From Saposhnikovia divaricata (Eukaryota > Streptophyta > Magnoliopsida > Apiales > Apiaceae), in the NCBI GenBank assembly GCA_036435485.1, contig CM071599.1:11124803-11188802 (forward strand): a stretch of DNA of 64,000 nucleotides. The letters run 5' to 3'. Shown here piece after piece: positions 22,430 to 34,129 of this stretch. Positions within the stretch are counted from its first letter, which is position 1; each line of letters starts with the position of its first letter. A program made the position numbers and the translations under genes. The notes beneath the pieces are model-generated. The model was not told where the DNA came from. It worked only from the letters and a program-made list of their open reading frames with translations, and did not search any database.

Positions 22430-22772
22430 TATATTCAAAATATTGAAAATTTTGGTATTTATGATTTTCGATTTTTTATTTTAATTAATAAATAATCAAA
22501 TATTATTATTAATATTACTTAGTCAATTGCTTTTTCTAATTAAAATACATTAATTTTTAATTAAAGATTTTACAATTTTTAAACATCTAAAAATATCAAT
22601 TATGCTATATTTTTCAATCATTAATATTTATTTTCTTATTAAAATATGCTACCTTTTAATTATAATATAATTTTGCAATAATTAATATATACCCAAAAAT
22701 ATCACATTTATCTTGTAATCATTAATAAAATATATTAATTATTCGTACGTTTATAGTAAACCAACATGAGTA
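22430..22772. other. A/T-rich spacer
   Basis: Very A/T-rich sequence between two Helitrons; no gene, repeat end or hairpin recognised. Confidence 0.5.
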
Positions 22773-23942
22773 TCTATCTATATATACTATATATATTAGC
22801 AGGGGATCGGGGAGGCTTTCACTCAGAAACCTCAAAATATTTTTCTTGATTTTTCAAATTTTTGATTTTTTTTATTAAAATAATTTCCTTGCATTTAATA
22901 ACATTTTAATTTGTTATTAATTGTATCTTTTAAATATATATTAAATACACTTTATTTTATTTTTTAATATAAAAATTTTATCAATTTTTATTAGAACATT
23001 TTAATTATATTATTACTATTAAATAATAATTATCTAAATAAAAATACAATTATTTCAAGGTAAAACGATAAAATAAAATTATTTACATAATTTATTTCTA
23101 ATCTTTATTCAAAATCACTGCAATCTTTTTCGACAACAATAAATAAAAAATTTCGCTAAATTCGTAATCAGTGACCGTGGGAATCATGATAATATACGAA
23201 AATATATAAATTTTTCAATTAACATTCACAATCTAAACACAAATAATACTTTTACACATGTGTGACAAAATAGAATCAACCCAACCCTTTTCTTCACTAA
23301 TTAAATCAATAAAAACGTTTTACATTGGTTATTCCATTATGTTGTGTTGGAATAAATTAATATTCTAACTAAACACATTCCTGTACTATTATAATAAATT
23401 AATTATGCACGTATGTTATGTGATGGGCGTCGGCATTTAAGAACATTAATTAGTTATATTAAATTTTTATAAATTATATTATAAAAATTATGTTGACATT
23501 GTAATTTGCTATGAAAAAAAGTAAGAGACCTTTATGGAGTTGATGAAGTTGATGATATGTTAGAGGATCTTCATTTTGTTTATATAATTAATTTTAAACG
23601 TCTTAGTGTTTATTCATATTCCAAGAATTTTTAAATTCATTTTGTTTATTATTAAATTGGAGATAGAAAATAATTATATGTATATATTTATTATAAGATT
23701 TAATATAAGGGTATTAAAATATGTGAGTACTATTTTAAAAATGTGTCCATGAATTTAAATTTAATATTACATACAAAAAATTCTTCTAAATGCTCAAAAA
23801 AAATATTCAAATTAAGAGATATGGGTGTCGGATGATTCTAAAAAATATGAAGTATGACTTACAAAACTCAACGAACAATGATATTATGTATACGATTTTT
23901 AAAATGTTTTCGTATCGTGCGTAGCGCGGTTTTGTTATCTAG
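22773..23942 (+). mobile_element. Probable second Helitron, plus strand
   Basis: The left end TCTATCTATATATACTATAT follows an A, and the right end has a short GC hairpin (CGTGC-GTA-GCGCG), then GTTTTGTTATCTAG, followed by T. The interior is A/T-rich without a coding frame. Termini fit Helitrons, but there is no second copy in the window to confirm the edges. Confidence 0.6.
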
Positions 23943-24010
23943 TTATTATTTTTTTGGTTCAGCAGTTCAACAAAACAACGAATAATGAATGTTAGATTTT
24001 TAGTAAATAA

Positions 24011-24045
24011 CTAGCTTTGTAGCCCGTGCAAGGCACGAGCATGCT
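24011..24045 (-). mobile_element. 3' terminus of a Helitron, minus strand
   Basis: On the minus strand: GCTCGTGCCTTGCACGGGC hairpin, then TACAAAG and CTAG, followed by T. The element should extend rightwards; a possible 5' end is near 24512 (TCTTTATATATATA on the minus strand), but I could not confirm it. Confidence 0.6.
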
Positions 24046-24694
24046 CTAGATTACAAATATTTATGAATTACTCGTGATCACATAGGGTTGGATTGTTGAT
24101 ATCTTCGATTGTTCATATCTTCGCAGCAATTGTTGTGAGGAAACAGAATTTATGCAATATCCGATCGTGACATTCAAATTATAATCCTGGTTGTTATGCT
24201 TTGTTTTGTTAAATTAAACTCGAACCAAATATAATAAATAGGTCAATGTTAAAATCAAAACCGTACTTCGAAATATAAATATATAGAGTTAACATGGATG
24301 GATACAGAGATACATACAAGTATTAATTACATAATAATAAATGCATATTAGTTATTATTATGTAATAAATATATTAGTGTTGTAATACCTAAATAGCCCC
24401 CGAAAATATAACATAGATAGAATTAGTAGGGGTAAATATGACTTTTTATATGAATAAATATGCTCATGTAACCCCTCATTTGCTCTATTAGATATGTATA
24501 TATATATAAAGAAAAAATTTGAAATGCATAGTATTTTATTCATGATTTGAAAGCACCAATTTACCCCTAAGTTCCTATTTATACATAGAAGTATTATTTT
24601 TAATGGTGATTGAACATGGAACACCGAGTTAAATTGTGCATCTTCATATCATTAGGCCACACATTCACATATATTTTAAATCATACATACAATA
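24046..24694. other. Non-coding, possibly Helitron interior
   Basis: A/T-rich with short microsatellite-like TATATA runs; no gene recognised. Confidence 0.4.
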
Positions 24695-24982
24695 TGTAAC
24701 ACCCTAGTCCCACATCGAGAAGATTTGGGACTTCTGTTTAGTTTATAAGGCAAAGTACAACTACTAATTGCACCAACAAATCATGATCTTTTGGGGGTTT
24801 TTGGTGGGCTTGTGGATTACCCAAGTTGTTGCATTTGGGCCAGTATGCTTTGGTTTATTTCGGATTCGGAATCGGGACTTGATCCGATTTTCGAAAAAGG
24901 CTCGGGATTTGACCCTGGTTGTCACATATGGTATCAGAGCCGACTCTCGAAAGCTTGATTCGTCAAGTTGCCGGAGGTCACA
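24695..24982 (+). mobile_element. LTR remnant with primer-binding site and target duplication
   Basis: A 232-bp LTR-like stretch (24695-24926) starts TGTAACACCCTAGTCCCACA and ends GTCACA, then comes TA and a perfect TGGTATCAGAGC (24929-24940), the initiator-Met primer-binding site. About 40 bp later the element ends GTCACA again, and CAATA flanks both sides (24690-24694 and 24983-24987). It looks like an LTR element or TRIM in which the interior and nearly all of the second LTR were lost by recombination at the GTCACA word. Confidence 0.75.
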
Positions 24983-24987
24983 CAATA

Positions 24988-26289
24988 TGTATGTATGTGA
25001 TATTGATAAAATATTATTAATTAAATATTACTGAATTTTAAATGAGTTTTAGACTCTTTTATTATTTATCGCGTAAAATACACAATTGGGTTATAAAACG
25101 ACATTATAATAAATATAAAGGATATTATCTAACAATATATTAGAGTAAAAAATATTCCAATGATTTTATCCATAATAAATTATAAAATAAACATGAATAT
25201 GAATTTTTTGAGTGTGTGAGTATAATGGGTTTAATTCCCCTCAAAATCAAAATTATAGTTAATGAATAAGTTATAAAATAAATATTACAATGATAGGGGT
25301 AAGTGGATTATTTAAGCATGTAGTCAATGATTTTAAAATGTGTAACAAAATGTGATTTGGTTTAGTTGTTGTATATGTGATAATAAATAAAAATTGCATA
25401 TAATGTAGTTAGGAATAATTCAAGAATGTAGTTAATGATCTTAAAATATGTCACTAAAAGGAATTTGGTGTAGTGGTTGTATAGGGAGGTCATAGGTTCG
25501 ATTCTTACAAATTCAATTTTTTTGACATTGATATATACTTAAGGGTATATTGGTAATTTAATATGGATCGATAAGGAATTATGTTTGGAGTGTGGGTTTG
25601 GAGGTTTAGAGGTTTGGAGAGACCGAACCTATGGATAAACTTGCTCAGGGAAACCCCGGTTAGTGTATTAGTTATATAATAGATTAAAAGTTGCTGGATC
25701 TAATAATAATAAACATTATATTTTTGAATTATTCTACTAAAAATCCGATGTTCGAATTCCATCAACAACATATTTGAATTAAAATTTATAATATAATTAA
25801 GTTTTTAAAATATTAAAATTAAAATAGCCAAAATTAACTAGCTTAAGAACATAACAAGACATTCCTGTATAAGAGAATTGAAGCTAGGTCCAAAGTCCAA
25901 ACCGTTTGCAAATACGTCCCACCAAAAGCTACCTAGTTCTGAATTTGGCAGGCATTGATCTACATGATCACCTTGTAATCTCATATAATCATCCTTCAAT
26001 GTAGATAATTATTTGGCTACACACTGCTTGTATAATGCATACATACTGCACACCTTCTTTACTTCAACTTCTTGTTTAGAATACTGCACCCTACTTGTGT
26101 TGCTGCATGGGTCTGAGTTTAATTCAAGACTGATTGATGGAGTCATTGTTGACTTATGAAGTCAGTCAACTACATACCTTGTTAATCATTGTATAGAATT
26201 GGGCGTGGGATCTAGAGTTGTGTTGTAATAACAACAAATTATGTGCATCTAATGTCTTGCTGTACTTAGTATGGCTGCACTGTGGTACA
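24988..26289. other. Intergenic, with a degenerate ~110-bp direct repeat
   Basis: Two related stretches (about 25318-25373 and 25428-25483) share GTAGT(C/T)AATGAT(T/C)TTAAAAT and TAGT(T/G)GTTGTAT. The last part (from about 26160) is the 5' flank of pseudogene D, matching that of copy C. No gene seen. Confidence 0.55.
25455..25515 (+). repeat. tRNA/SINE-like promoter remnant
   Basis: GGTGTAGTGGTTG is A-box-like and GGTTCGATTC, about 30 bases later, is a good B-box. No complete tRNA cloverleaf and no clear SINE ends were found. Confidence 0.35.
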
Positions 26290-26773
26290 ATGACACAGAA
26301 TTCCAAATTTTTATTTAGATGTACAAACATTGTCGTAAATGGTGTGATTATTTTCATTGTTTTCTTGAATTTGGTGGTTCATAAGTTCCGACAACTCCAA
26401 GAAGCAGAGTTACCGAGCAGAGAAATGGACTCTTATCATTGTCTACACGAGAATTGTGTTATCGTTTTTCTCTTGATCAGATGCAGGTCATGCAGCAGGC
26501 AACAGATAACTTCCACAATGAATTATTTATTGGAAAAGGTGGATTTGGGAATGTTTACACAGGTACTTTCGAAGTTGGACCAACTGTAGTTGCGTAAAAC
26601 CTTTACACTCTATGTCAAGTTAAGGACCATTAGAGTTCCGGACTGATATCGAGATGTTCTCAAAACTACGGCACAGCCATCTAGGTCTTTCATTGGTTAT
26701 TGCGATGATGGTTATGAGATGATTTTGATTTATCTGTTTATGCCTGGTGGCACACTAGCTGATCATCTGTATA
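26290..26773 (+). pseudogene. Kinase copy D: truncated domain-1 pseudogene
   Basis: Starts at the ATG equivalent to that of copy C (ATGACACAGAATTCC) and follows the membrane segment and juxtamembrane stretch in frame. It is then broken by a 1-base loss near 26410 and several further lesions, including an in-frame TAA after the TMSS-like region. Similarity to copy C stops abruptly at GATCATCTGTAT (26773), just after the kinase hinge, so the catalytic loop, DFG motif and all of domain 2 are missing. Not functional. It may be the left-hand product of the same kind of unequal exchange seen in copy C. Confidence 0.9.
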
Positions 26774-27682
26774 TTCTAATTGGTGTTCTGAATCCAAAGT
26801 TCTACAAGATTTTTGTTTGCAGTTTCTGAATTCTAACAAAACGAAATGTACGTATTTGCTTATCCTCGCCAGTTCTAACAGCCGAATATGGAACTTTAGC
26901 ATTGGTGCTTGGCACGATCGTAGAGCTGTATGGTACCGTTGGTTTTCTCTACATTATTCGTATTTATGAAGTGTTGTGTGGTGTGGAACAAACCACTCAA
27001 TAGTAGTGATTTACTAGTTTTATGTCGAAAATCGCTTACTCTGATGAAAACTTATTACAAGGAACAAACTCAAGTCTGATACAAATAACTAAATGAATAA
27101 AAATTGGAAACTTCTGTTGACTTCTTAATCTAAGCAAGATGAACTACGTTAGGAAAACCGTTGTGTTTGCACATGATTAAACAAGGTGACTTGTCTCGCA
27201 AAGCAAACATGGCCTTGGATTGTTAGAAAATGTGGTTTAAGAGTTCAGTTTCCCTCCACTTATTCTAGGAATCATCCAACCACAAGTTCACCTTCTAGAT
27301 AATTAGGCTCATCTGTCGTTTTTCAGGAAATAAATCCTAAATTTATAATTAGCTGAATAGAAATTATAACATCTGTTCCTGCATCTTGTTACCATATATT
27401 TTTTGATATTTGTTCTCTGCCACAAATATCTTGCGACTTCTATTCGAGTAAAAAATTGCCATTTCGCTTTCCTTATACTAGGCAAACTAGTTCTTGTATG
27501 ACAATAATTTCTGTATCAGTCTACAAATTTATCAAATATCATTAGTATTATTGATCAAATCGGCCAAAATATTGAGCGTGAGTAATAACCTTTGGAGGTG
27601 TTAATTTTGTAGCAATAGCAAAATGATGAAGCAAGAGCTATTTATATGCATCTAGTGTCAAGCTGTAGTTATTCTTGCAATG
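26774..27682. other. Spacer between copies D and E
   Basis: No coding frame recognised. GAAGTGTTGTGTGGTGTGGA near 26968 loosely resembles the EVLCGRP part of domain 1 but is too short to call. Confidence 0.5.
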
Positions 27683-28806
27683 ATGCAGAACTGGTCTTTT
27701 TTTATTTGGATATACAAACATCATCATAAATGGAGTGCTTATTCTCATTACAATCTTGAATTGTGTGGTTTATAAGGTCCGACAACTCCAAGAAGCAGAA
27801 TTTGTGGAGCAAAACAACCGACTCTTATCATTGTCTATTCGAGGATTGTGTTATCGCTTCTCACTTGACCAGATGCAGCAGGCAACATCTAACTTCAACG
27901 ACGAATTAGTGATTGGAAAAGGCGGGTTTGGGAAGGTTTACAAAGGTACCCTTGAACCTGGACCAACTGTAGTTGCCATAAAACGGTTGCATTCCATGTC
28001 CAGTCAAGGATCAACAGAATTTCGGACAGAGATCGAAATGCTTTCAAAACTTCGACATAGCCATCTAGTGTCCTTGATTGGTTACTGTGATGAAGGTTAT
28101 GAGATGATTTTGGTTTATGAATTAATGCCAGGTGGACCGTTAGCTGATCATCTTCATAAGAGGGTTAGACAAGGTGACACTTCTTTGCCACCTCTTTCAT
28201 GGATTCAACGCCTCAAGATATGCATCGGAGCTGCTCGAGGACTGGATTACCTTCACACTGGTACAGGGATTCAGCACAGAATTATACACCGTGATGTAAA
28301 GACCACTAACATTTTGCTGGATGAAAATTATGCAGCTAAAATTTCGGATTTTGGATTGTCTAAAGTAAGTCCAGCAAATCAGGCAACTACATTCGTAAGT
28401 ACTCATGTCAAAGGGACCTTCGGTTATTTGGATCCATATTATTTCACAACTCGTAGACTGACAAGGAAATCCGATGTGTATTCCTTTGGTGTGGTGTTAT
28501 TAGAGGTCTTGTGTGGAAGACCAGCAGTTGAAAGTAGTCTCGAAGAAGAGCAAATGGGTTTAGCTGGATGGGCACAGTACTGCTTCAAGGAGGGAATATT
28601 GGGCCAGATTATTGATCCCAGAATAAATGAGGAGGCCTTTCATGATTCCTTAGAGGTGTTTGTAAAAATTGCACTCCAGTGTTTACATATTGGACCCAAA
28701 GACCGTCCCACAATGGGTGAGGTTGCGGTTTGTCTCGAGTCTGCCTTGGCAGTCCAAGAACAGTGCGCAGCTTCTACTTTAAAGGAAGGCTTGATTGTCA
28801 ATCATA

Positions 28807-29189
28807 TGTAACCGTTTTCCCAACTCAACAACAGTAATTGAACAGATAATCAAAAAGACAAAGTAATTAAACAACGGGAAATGTAATTTACTGGGATTAA
28901 TCGGCTGAATATGTAAAATCGTAAGTACAAGGGAGAAAGAAGAAAAGATAACAAAATACATCAATCATCTCATGCCCTCTTCCTCTCTCTTCTCACCCTA
29001 AGTAATCAGACGCCCTAGTTCCACTATTGGGCTGGTTGGTCCATCACCCACAATTAATTCTAGTTGGGCTCAGCCCAATAATATAAGTTCAGCCCAATAA
29101 CCAAAGACAGTCCAGTCCACTAGTTTATTACATAAATAAATAACTTAGAATTAACAGAGTTAGCAAGCTAATGCCTACACTCTGTTACA
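28807..29189 (-). repeat. 3' LTR of the chromovirus
   Basis: 383 bp, plus-strand TGTAACCG to CTGTTACA. Appears identical to the LTR at 34130-34512. Confidence 0.95.
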
Positions 29190-29218
29190 ATGGCTGCCCC
29201 TTAAAAAGATCCTTGTCC

Positions 29219-32200
29219 TCAAGGATCGAAGTCGGGGTACTGTTGTTGAATTTGCAGTGCGTTCTCCCAAGTTGCATCCTCCGGAATTGAATTAGACCAC
29301 TGGACTAACCACTGGACCACGGCGGTGTTCCCCTGCTTTACCATTTTCCGTTGTAGTACCTTGACTGGGTATGCTAGCAATTGTCCTTCTTGACCAACCT
29401 GGGGTAGAACAGTGGTAACTCCTACAGTACTGCCAATCTTCTTCTTGAGCAAGCTTACATGAAACACGGGGTGCACCATACTGCCAGGCGGCAACTGAAG
29501 CTTGTAGGCCACTTGACCCACTCGAGCAATAACCGGATAGGGTCCGTAATACTTGTGTGCCATTTTTAGATGTCTCCGAGTGGCTACTGATAGTTGCTTA
29601 TACGGTTGAAGCTTCAAGAACACCAAATCACCCACCTGAAATTCAACTTCTCGGCGCTTCGTGTCGGCATAGTGTTTATACTTATGTTGTGCAGCCACAA
29701 TAGCCTCTTGTAAGACCTTGTTCATAGCCTCACGTTGGACTTGAAACTCGGACACCGAATCGACTGGAGACCTGGTGGTAGTGGGAATGCAGATTTGGCG
29801 TGGGCATACACCATAGAGAGCTTCATAGGGACTTCTGTGAATTGCTGAGTGGTAGGTGGTGTTGTACCACCACTGGGCTAAGGGTAACCATTTGCACCAA
29901 CTCTTTGGTCGAGTGCTTACCATTGCTCGTAAGTAGTGCTCCAAACATCGATTCAGACGCTCCGTCTGACCATCGGTTTGAGGGTGGTAAGCGGAGCTCA
30001 TTCTTAATTGTGTCCCCAGGCTGCGAAACAACTCCTGCCAAAAGGTGCTTGTGAAGACTTTATCCCTGTCTGATATAATCGACTTTGGCATTCCGTGCAG
30101 TTTGAAGATGTTGTCCAGAAATAATTGAGCCACTTGTGGTGCCGTAAAGGGATGAGCAAGGGCCAGAAAGTGCCCCACTTTGGTGAAGCGATCGACTACA
30201 ACCATAATACAGTCTTTGTTGAAAGACTTTGGAAGTCCCTCGACAAAATCGATAGAGATGTCCTCCCAAATTTGGCTTGGCACGGGCAGAGGTTGAAGTA
30301 ACCCACCTGGAAATTGGTGCCCAGTTTTAACCCGTTGGCAAACATCACATTCTTGGATGTATTTGGTGACTTCATTCTTCATAGTAGGCCAAAAGAAAAA
30401 TTGCTTCATCCTCTTAAGTGTAGCCTTTTGACCTGAATGTCCTCCCATGACTCCGTCGTGTAACTCAATAATTACCCTTCTCCTTATATCTCCTTGACAT
30501 CCTATGTACACCTTACCTTGGTGCCTAAGCAGCCCTTGAGTGTACTGCCATTGTGTGCCTGCGTCATTTCCTGTGGACAGCTGGGTTATGATGTCTTGAG
30601 CATAAGTATCGTGATCGTAGCTATCCATCACCTCCTGCAACCAGTTAAGCTCTAGGGTGGAGACAGCACAGACCTGGGCCTGGTTTTGAGGGTCTGGCAA
30701 CCTGGACAAGGCATCCGCCACTCGATTTTCTGCCCCCTTCTTGTACACTATCTCGTAATCAAGACCCAGCAGCTTGGCTAGCCATTTTTGCTGTAACATT
30801 GTTGATAAACGTTGCTCAAGCAGGTACTTCAGGCTTTGGTGGTCTGTCTTAATAATAAAGTGGTTGCCTTGGAGGTAGTGGTGCCATTTAGTTGTGGCCA
30901 TAACCAGAGCTAACAACTCCTTTTCGTATGTGGAATAAGACTGATGCCTAGAAGATAAGGCTTTGCTGATGTAGGCTATTGGACGTCCCTTTTGCATAAG
31001 TACGGCCCCCAGTCCAACATCACTTGCATCGGTTTCAACTACGAATGGGATTGAGTAATCTGGCAGGGTAAGAACCGGGGTGGTAGTCATGGCTACCTTA
31101 AGCCTCTGGAATGCATCCTCGGCCTCGGAATTCCAGTTATAAGCACCCTTTTTTAACAGCTTGGTTAGAGGACGACTGATCAACCCATAATCCTTTACGA
31201 ATTTACGGTAATACCCTGTGAGTCCAAGGAACCCACGTAGCTGCTTGACGTTCTGAGGAGTAGGCCAGTTCTGCATTACCTTGATCTTTGAAGGATCAGT
31301 AGACACCCCCTCACTTGAGATTATGTGGCCCAAATATTCTAATTCTTTCTGGCCAAAGGTACACTTACTCCATTTGGCGTAAAGTTGGTGTGCCCTCATC
31401 CTTTCGAGCACAGTGTGTAAATGTTGGACATGATCCTCCAAGTTTCTGCTATACACCAATATGTCGTCGAAGAAAACTAAGACGTTCTTCCTCAATTCGT
31501 CCCGAAAGACTGAGTTCATCAGGCCTTGGAAGCTGGCTGGAGCGTTAGTTAGCCCAAAGGGCATAACCTTGAATTCATATAACCCTTGGTGTGTGCGAAA
31601 CGCTGTTTTATAGATATCTTCTGTAGCTACCCTGATTTGGTGATACCCAGAACGCAGGTCTAACTTCGTGAACCAACTGGCCCCACTTAACTCATCCAGC
31701 AACTCGTCTATTATTGGGATCGGATACTTGTTCTTCACTGTTGCATCATTAAGCTTTCGGTAATCTATGCACATACGCCAAGTACCGTCTTTCTTCTTCA
31801 CTAAAATGACTGGAGAGGCGAACGGACTGGTGCTTTCTTGTATAACTCCAGAATCAAGCATTTCTTTAACTTGTCGCTCCACTTCTGCCTTTTGAACATA
31901 AGGAATCTTGTAATTACGCTGATTAATAGGTTGAGTACCTTCAAGAAGTGGGATATGATGGTCGTAATCTCTCTTTGGAGGTAAGCCTTTAGGTTCATCG
32001 AAGACGTCCTGGTATTCATTCACAAGGTGCTGCAACTGTGGCACAATAGCTTCCCCTTGTTCCTCCCGTGGTTCAGGTATTCCAGTTAGCAAGCAAATAT
32101 AGCCTTGCTGTACATGGGACTTTCCCTTAAACAGCTTCTGGAGCTGTTTGCTGCTTATCGATTGTACATCCCCCTTGGGGAGATTGCCACGCAATTCTAT

Positions 32201-34078
32201 TTTCTTACCATCTCGTTCAATACTAATCTTATATGCCTTAAAATCAAAGGTCACCGGATTGACGTGCCTTAACCAATCAACACCCAGAATTATGTCTGAA
32301 CCTCCAAGTGGATATACCCTCAAGTCTGTAGAAAATTCATGCCCTTGAATGGAGTATTTCAAAGCCATACAAGCCGTGTCGACCACTGTGGTGCTTCCAT
32401 TTGCTACCGTTACTGATAGAGGAGGGATAGTATCTGCAATCAGCTTTAACTGTCTCACCAACGTTTGATCGATGAAGCTGTGGGTAGACCCACTATCAAC
32501 GAGTATGTTCACCCACCTGTTTTTCACCTTGCCCTGCATACGTATAGTGCTTAGTGACTGATTCCCTACTAGAGCATTGAGAGAAATCTCCCCTGGCATG
32601 GTTTCCTCTTTCAGTAGGGCTTCCATTTCTGTGAGTACCCTGTCAACTTCAACAGCATCTTCTCCACTTAATTCCTCAGCCTCCCCCAGCATCATATAAA
32701 GCTTCGTTTTGCAATCTTTTCCAGGATGGTACAAGTCGTCACAATGGAAACACTGGCCCTTGGCCCGTCTATCTAACAGCTCCTTACTACTAAGGGTCGA
32801 TCGACCCTTCTTATTATCAGCTTGGTATGGAGGTTTAACAGTTTGTATAGAGGCTGGCTTAGAATCAAGGGCTCCTGTAGAATAGTTCTTAGAATACCCT
32901 AGCTTCAAATTGTTACCCCCTACCATCTTAGTAGATTTACTCTCTTCTTGTTTGGCCAGCAAAACTGCATCATGTAAGCTCTGGGGTTTAAACATTTTAA
33001 CAGACCCCTTTATATGATCTTTTAATCCACTTATGAAACTCGAGATAAAATACTCTTCATTAAATCCCCTATTCTTCGATAGTACTAAAGCCCTCAATTC
33101 CTCAAATCGGTCTTCGTAATCAGCCACTGTTCCCAACTGCTTTAGCTTGTTGAATTGATCCTGAACGTCCATAGTCTCTAAATCCTCAAATCGAGAGATC
33201 AAATCCACTTGAAAACCCTTCCAATTATTCACTATTCTCCCCACCTGATAGTAGCGAAACCATACGCTAGCCTTCCCTTCAAAGTGTAATCCAGCCAATT
33301 TAATCTTCCTACTATCATCCATTGGAATAAATTCAAAATACTGCTCGGCCCGCAATACCCAACTTTTTGGGTCTATTCCACTGAATTTGGGGAATTCGAT
33401 TTTGGGAATGGGGTTAAAACCTTGTGACTCATATCTGGTTCCCGTTGGCGAATTTAAGGGTGGGACATGACCAGGGTGTGTAAAGGGTGGTGTGTGAGTG
33501 GAGTACGCATATTGAGTGGTAGGAGGGATGTATAGTTGGTAGTTCTGGCCCCCCGTATTGTTGGGCGTAGCCGTGTTTGGATACACAAATTGAGGGTGGG
33601 AGGTTGTATTGTTGGCATATGGGTTAACAGGGGGTGTAATAGGTTGGTAACCTTGTTGATTGGTCGTAAATGGTAAGGAGTAAGTGGTGAAATTCTGAGG
33701 TGTAGGGGGTTGTGGGTGGGGCGAATTAAATGATGTCTGGGATGCAGGCATAGTTGTCATAGCTATGGAAGAAGTTGAATTAGGGTTTAATGGGTTACCT
33801 GGTCCTTTGTTCGGCGAATTCACCATCTGCACTACAGGGCTTTCTCCGGTGACTCCCGTCCCCTCCTCAATCTGGATGACCACCTCGTCCTCGTTCTTTT
33901 TCGAGCTCTGTAAACCCAACAACAACTGTTTCAACTCCGCAATACTTCCTTCGATCCCTTCAAACTTAACAGTGAACTCCTCCCTTGTTTGTATTAACCC
34001 TCCACTGATCTCATCTAATTTCGCATCGTGTGCTCCCAATCTGTCATCCATCGTTTTCAACCGAGTACCGTCAGCCAT
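29219..34078 (-). CDS. Chromovirus gag-pol polyprotein
   Basis: One open frame of 1619 codons. In order: coiled N-terminal part and P/T/Q-rich linker (to about 225), retrotransposon gag domain (about 230-400), zinc knuckle CFHCDDLYHPGKDC (about 445), aspartic protease with DSGSTHSFID (about 530), reverse transcriptase with FFDDILVYS, RNase H, integrase zinc-binding region (H-H-C-C, with CDVCQ), integrase core, and a C-terminal chromodomain-like segment (VQWLVQWSNSIPEDATWE) that in chromoviruses directs insertion to particular chromatin. Length and domain order are normal for an autonomous element and no stop or frameshift is seen. It is antisense to the kinase gene it interrupts. Confidence 0.96.
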   Translation of the reverse strand: MADGTRLKTMDDRLGAHDAKLDEISGGLIQTREEFTVKFEGIEGSIAELKQLLLGLQSSKKNEDEVVIQIEEGTGVTGESPVVQMVNSPNKGPGNPLNPNSTSSIAMTTMPASQTSFNSPHPQPPTPQNFTTYSLPFTTNQQGYQPITPPVNPYANNTTSHPQFVYPNTATPNNTGGQNYQLYIPPTTQYAYSTHTPPFTHPGHVPPLNSPTGTRYESQGFNPIPKIEFPKFSGIDPKSWVLRAEQYFEFIPMDDSRKIKLAGLHFEGKASVWFRYYQVGRIVNNWKGFQVDLISRFEDLETMDVQDQFNKLKQLGTVADYEDRFEELRALVLSKNRGFNEEYFISSFISGLKDHIKGSVKMFKPQSLHDAVLLAKQEESKSTKMVGGNNLKLGYSKNYSTGALDSKPASIQTVKPPYQADNKKGRSTLSSKELLDRRAKGQCFHCDDLYHPGKDCKTKLYMMLGEAEELSGEDAVEVDRVLTEMEALLKEETMPGEISLNALVGNQSLSTIRMQGKVKNRWVNILVDSGSTHSFIDQTLVRQLKLIADTIPPLSVTVANGSTTVVDTACMALKYSIQGHEFSTDLRVYPLGGSDIILGVDWLRHVNPVTFDFKAYKISIERDGKKIELRGNLPKGDVQSISSKQLQKLFKGKSHVQQGYICLLTGIPEPREEQGEAIVPQLQHLVNEYQDVFDEPKGLPPKRDYDHHIPLLEGTQPINQRNYKIPYVQKAEVERQVKEMLDSGVIQESTSPFASPVILVKKKDGTWRMCIDYRKLNDATVKNKYPIPIIDELLDELSGASWFTKLDLRSGYHQIRVATEDIYKTAFRTHQGLYEFKVMPFGLTNAPASFQGLMNSVFRDELRKNVLVFFDDILVYSRNLEDHVQHLHTVLERMRAHQLYAKWSKCTFGQKELEYLGHIISSEGVSTDPSKIKVMQNWPTPQNVKQLRGFLGLTGYYRKFVKDYGLISRPLTKLLKKGAYNWNSEAEDAFQRLKVAMTTTPVLTLPDYSIPFVVETDASDVGLGAVLMQKGRPIAYISKALSSRHQSYSTYEKELLALVMATTKWHHYLQGNHFIIKTDHQSLKYLLEQRLSTMLQQKWLAKLLGLDYEIVYKKGAENRVADALSRLPDPQNQAQVCAVSTLELNWLQEVMDSYDHDTYAQDIITQLSTGNDAGTQWQYTQGLLRHQGKVYIGCQGDIRRRVIIELHDGVMGGHSGQKATLKRMKQFFFWPTMKNEVTKYIQECDVCQRVKTGHQFPGGLLQPLPVPSQIWEDISIDFVEGLPKSFNKDCIMVVVDRFTKVGHFLALAHPFTAPQVAQLFLDNIFKLHGMPKSIISDRDKVFTSTFWQELFRSLGTQLRMSSAYHPQTDGQTERLNRCLEHYLRAMVSTRPKSWCKWLPLAQWWYNTTYHSAIHRSPYEALYGVCPRQICIPTTTRSPVDSVSEFQVQREAMNKVLQEAIVAAQHKYKHYADTKRREVEFQVGDLVFLKLQPYKQLSVATRRHLKMAHKYYGPYPVIARVGQVAYKLQLPPGSMVHPVFHVSLLKKKIGSTVGVTTVLPQVGQEGQLLAYPVKVLQRKMVKQGNTAVVQWLVQWSNSIPEDATWENALQIQQQYPDFDP

Positions 34079-34116
34079 CTCCGATTTGCAACGGCGACGA
34101 TTCCGAGGAAAGACCG

Positions 34117-34128
34117 CTCTGATACCAC
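34117..34128 (-). other. Primer-binding site of the chromovirus
   Basis: Minus strand TGGTATCAGAGC, one base after the 5' LTR end; complementary to the 3' end of initiator Met tRNA. Confidence 0.9.
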
Positions 34129-34129
34129 T

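Noticed and set aside
25455..25515. A tRNA gene
   Set aside because: Good B-box but no cloverleaf, anticodon arm or terminator; at most a SINE or tRNA relic.
28779..28964. Hydrophobic minus-strand frame, repeated at 34057-34287
   Set aside because: Both copies lie in the chromovirus LTRs; it is repeat sequence, not a gene.
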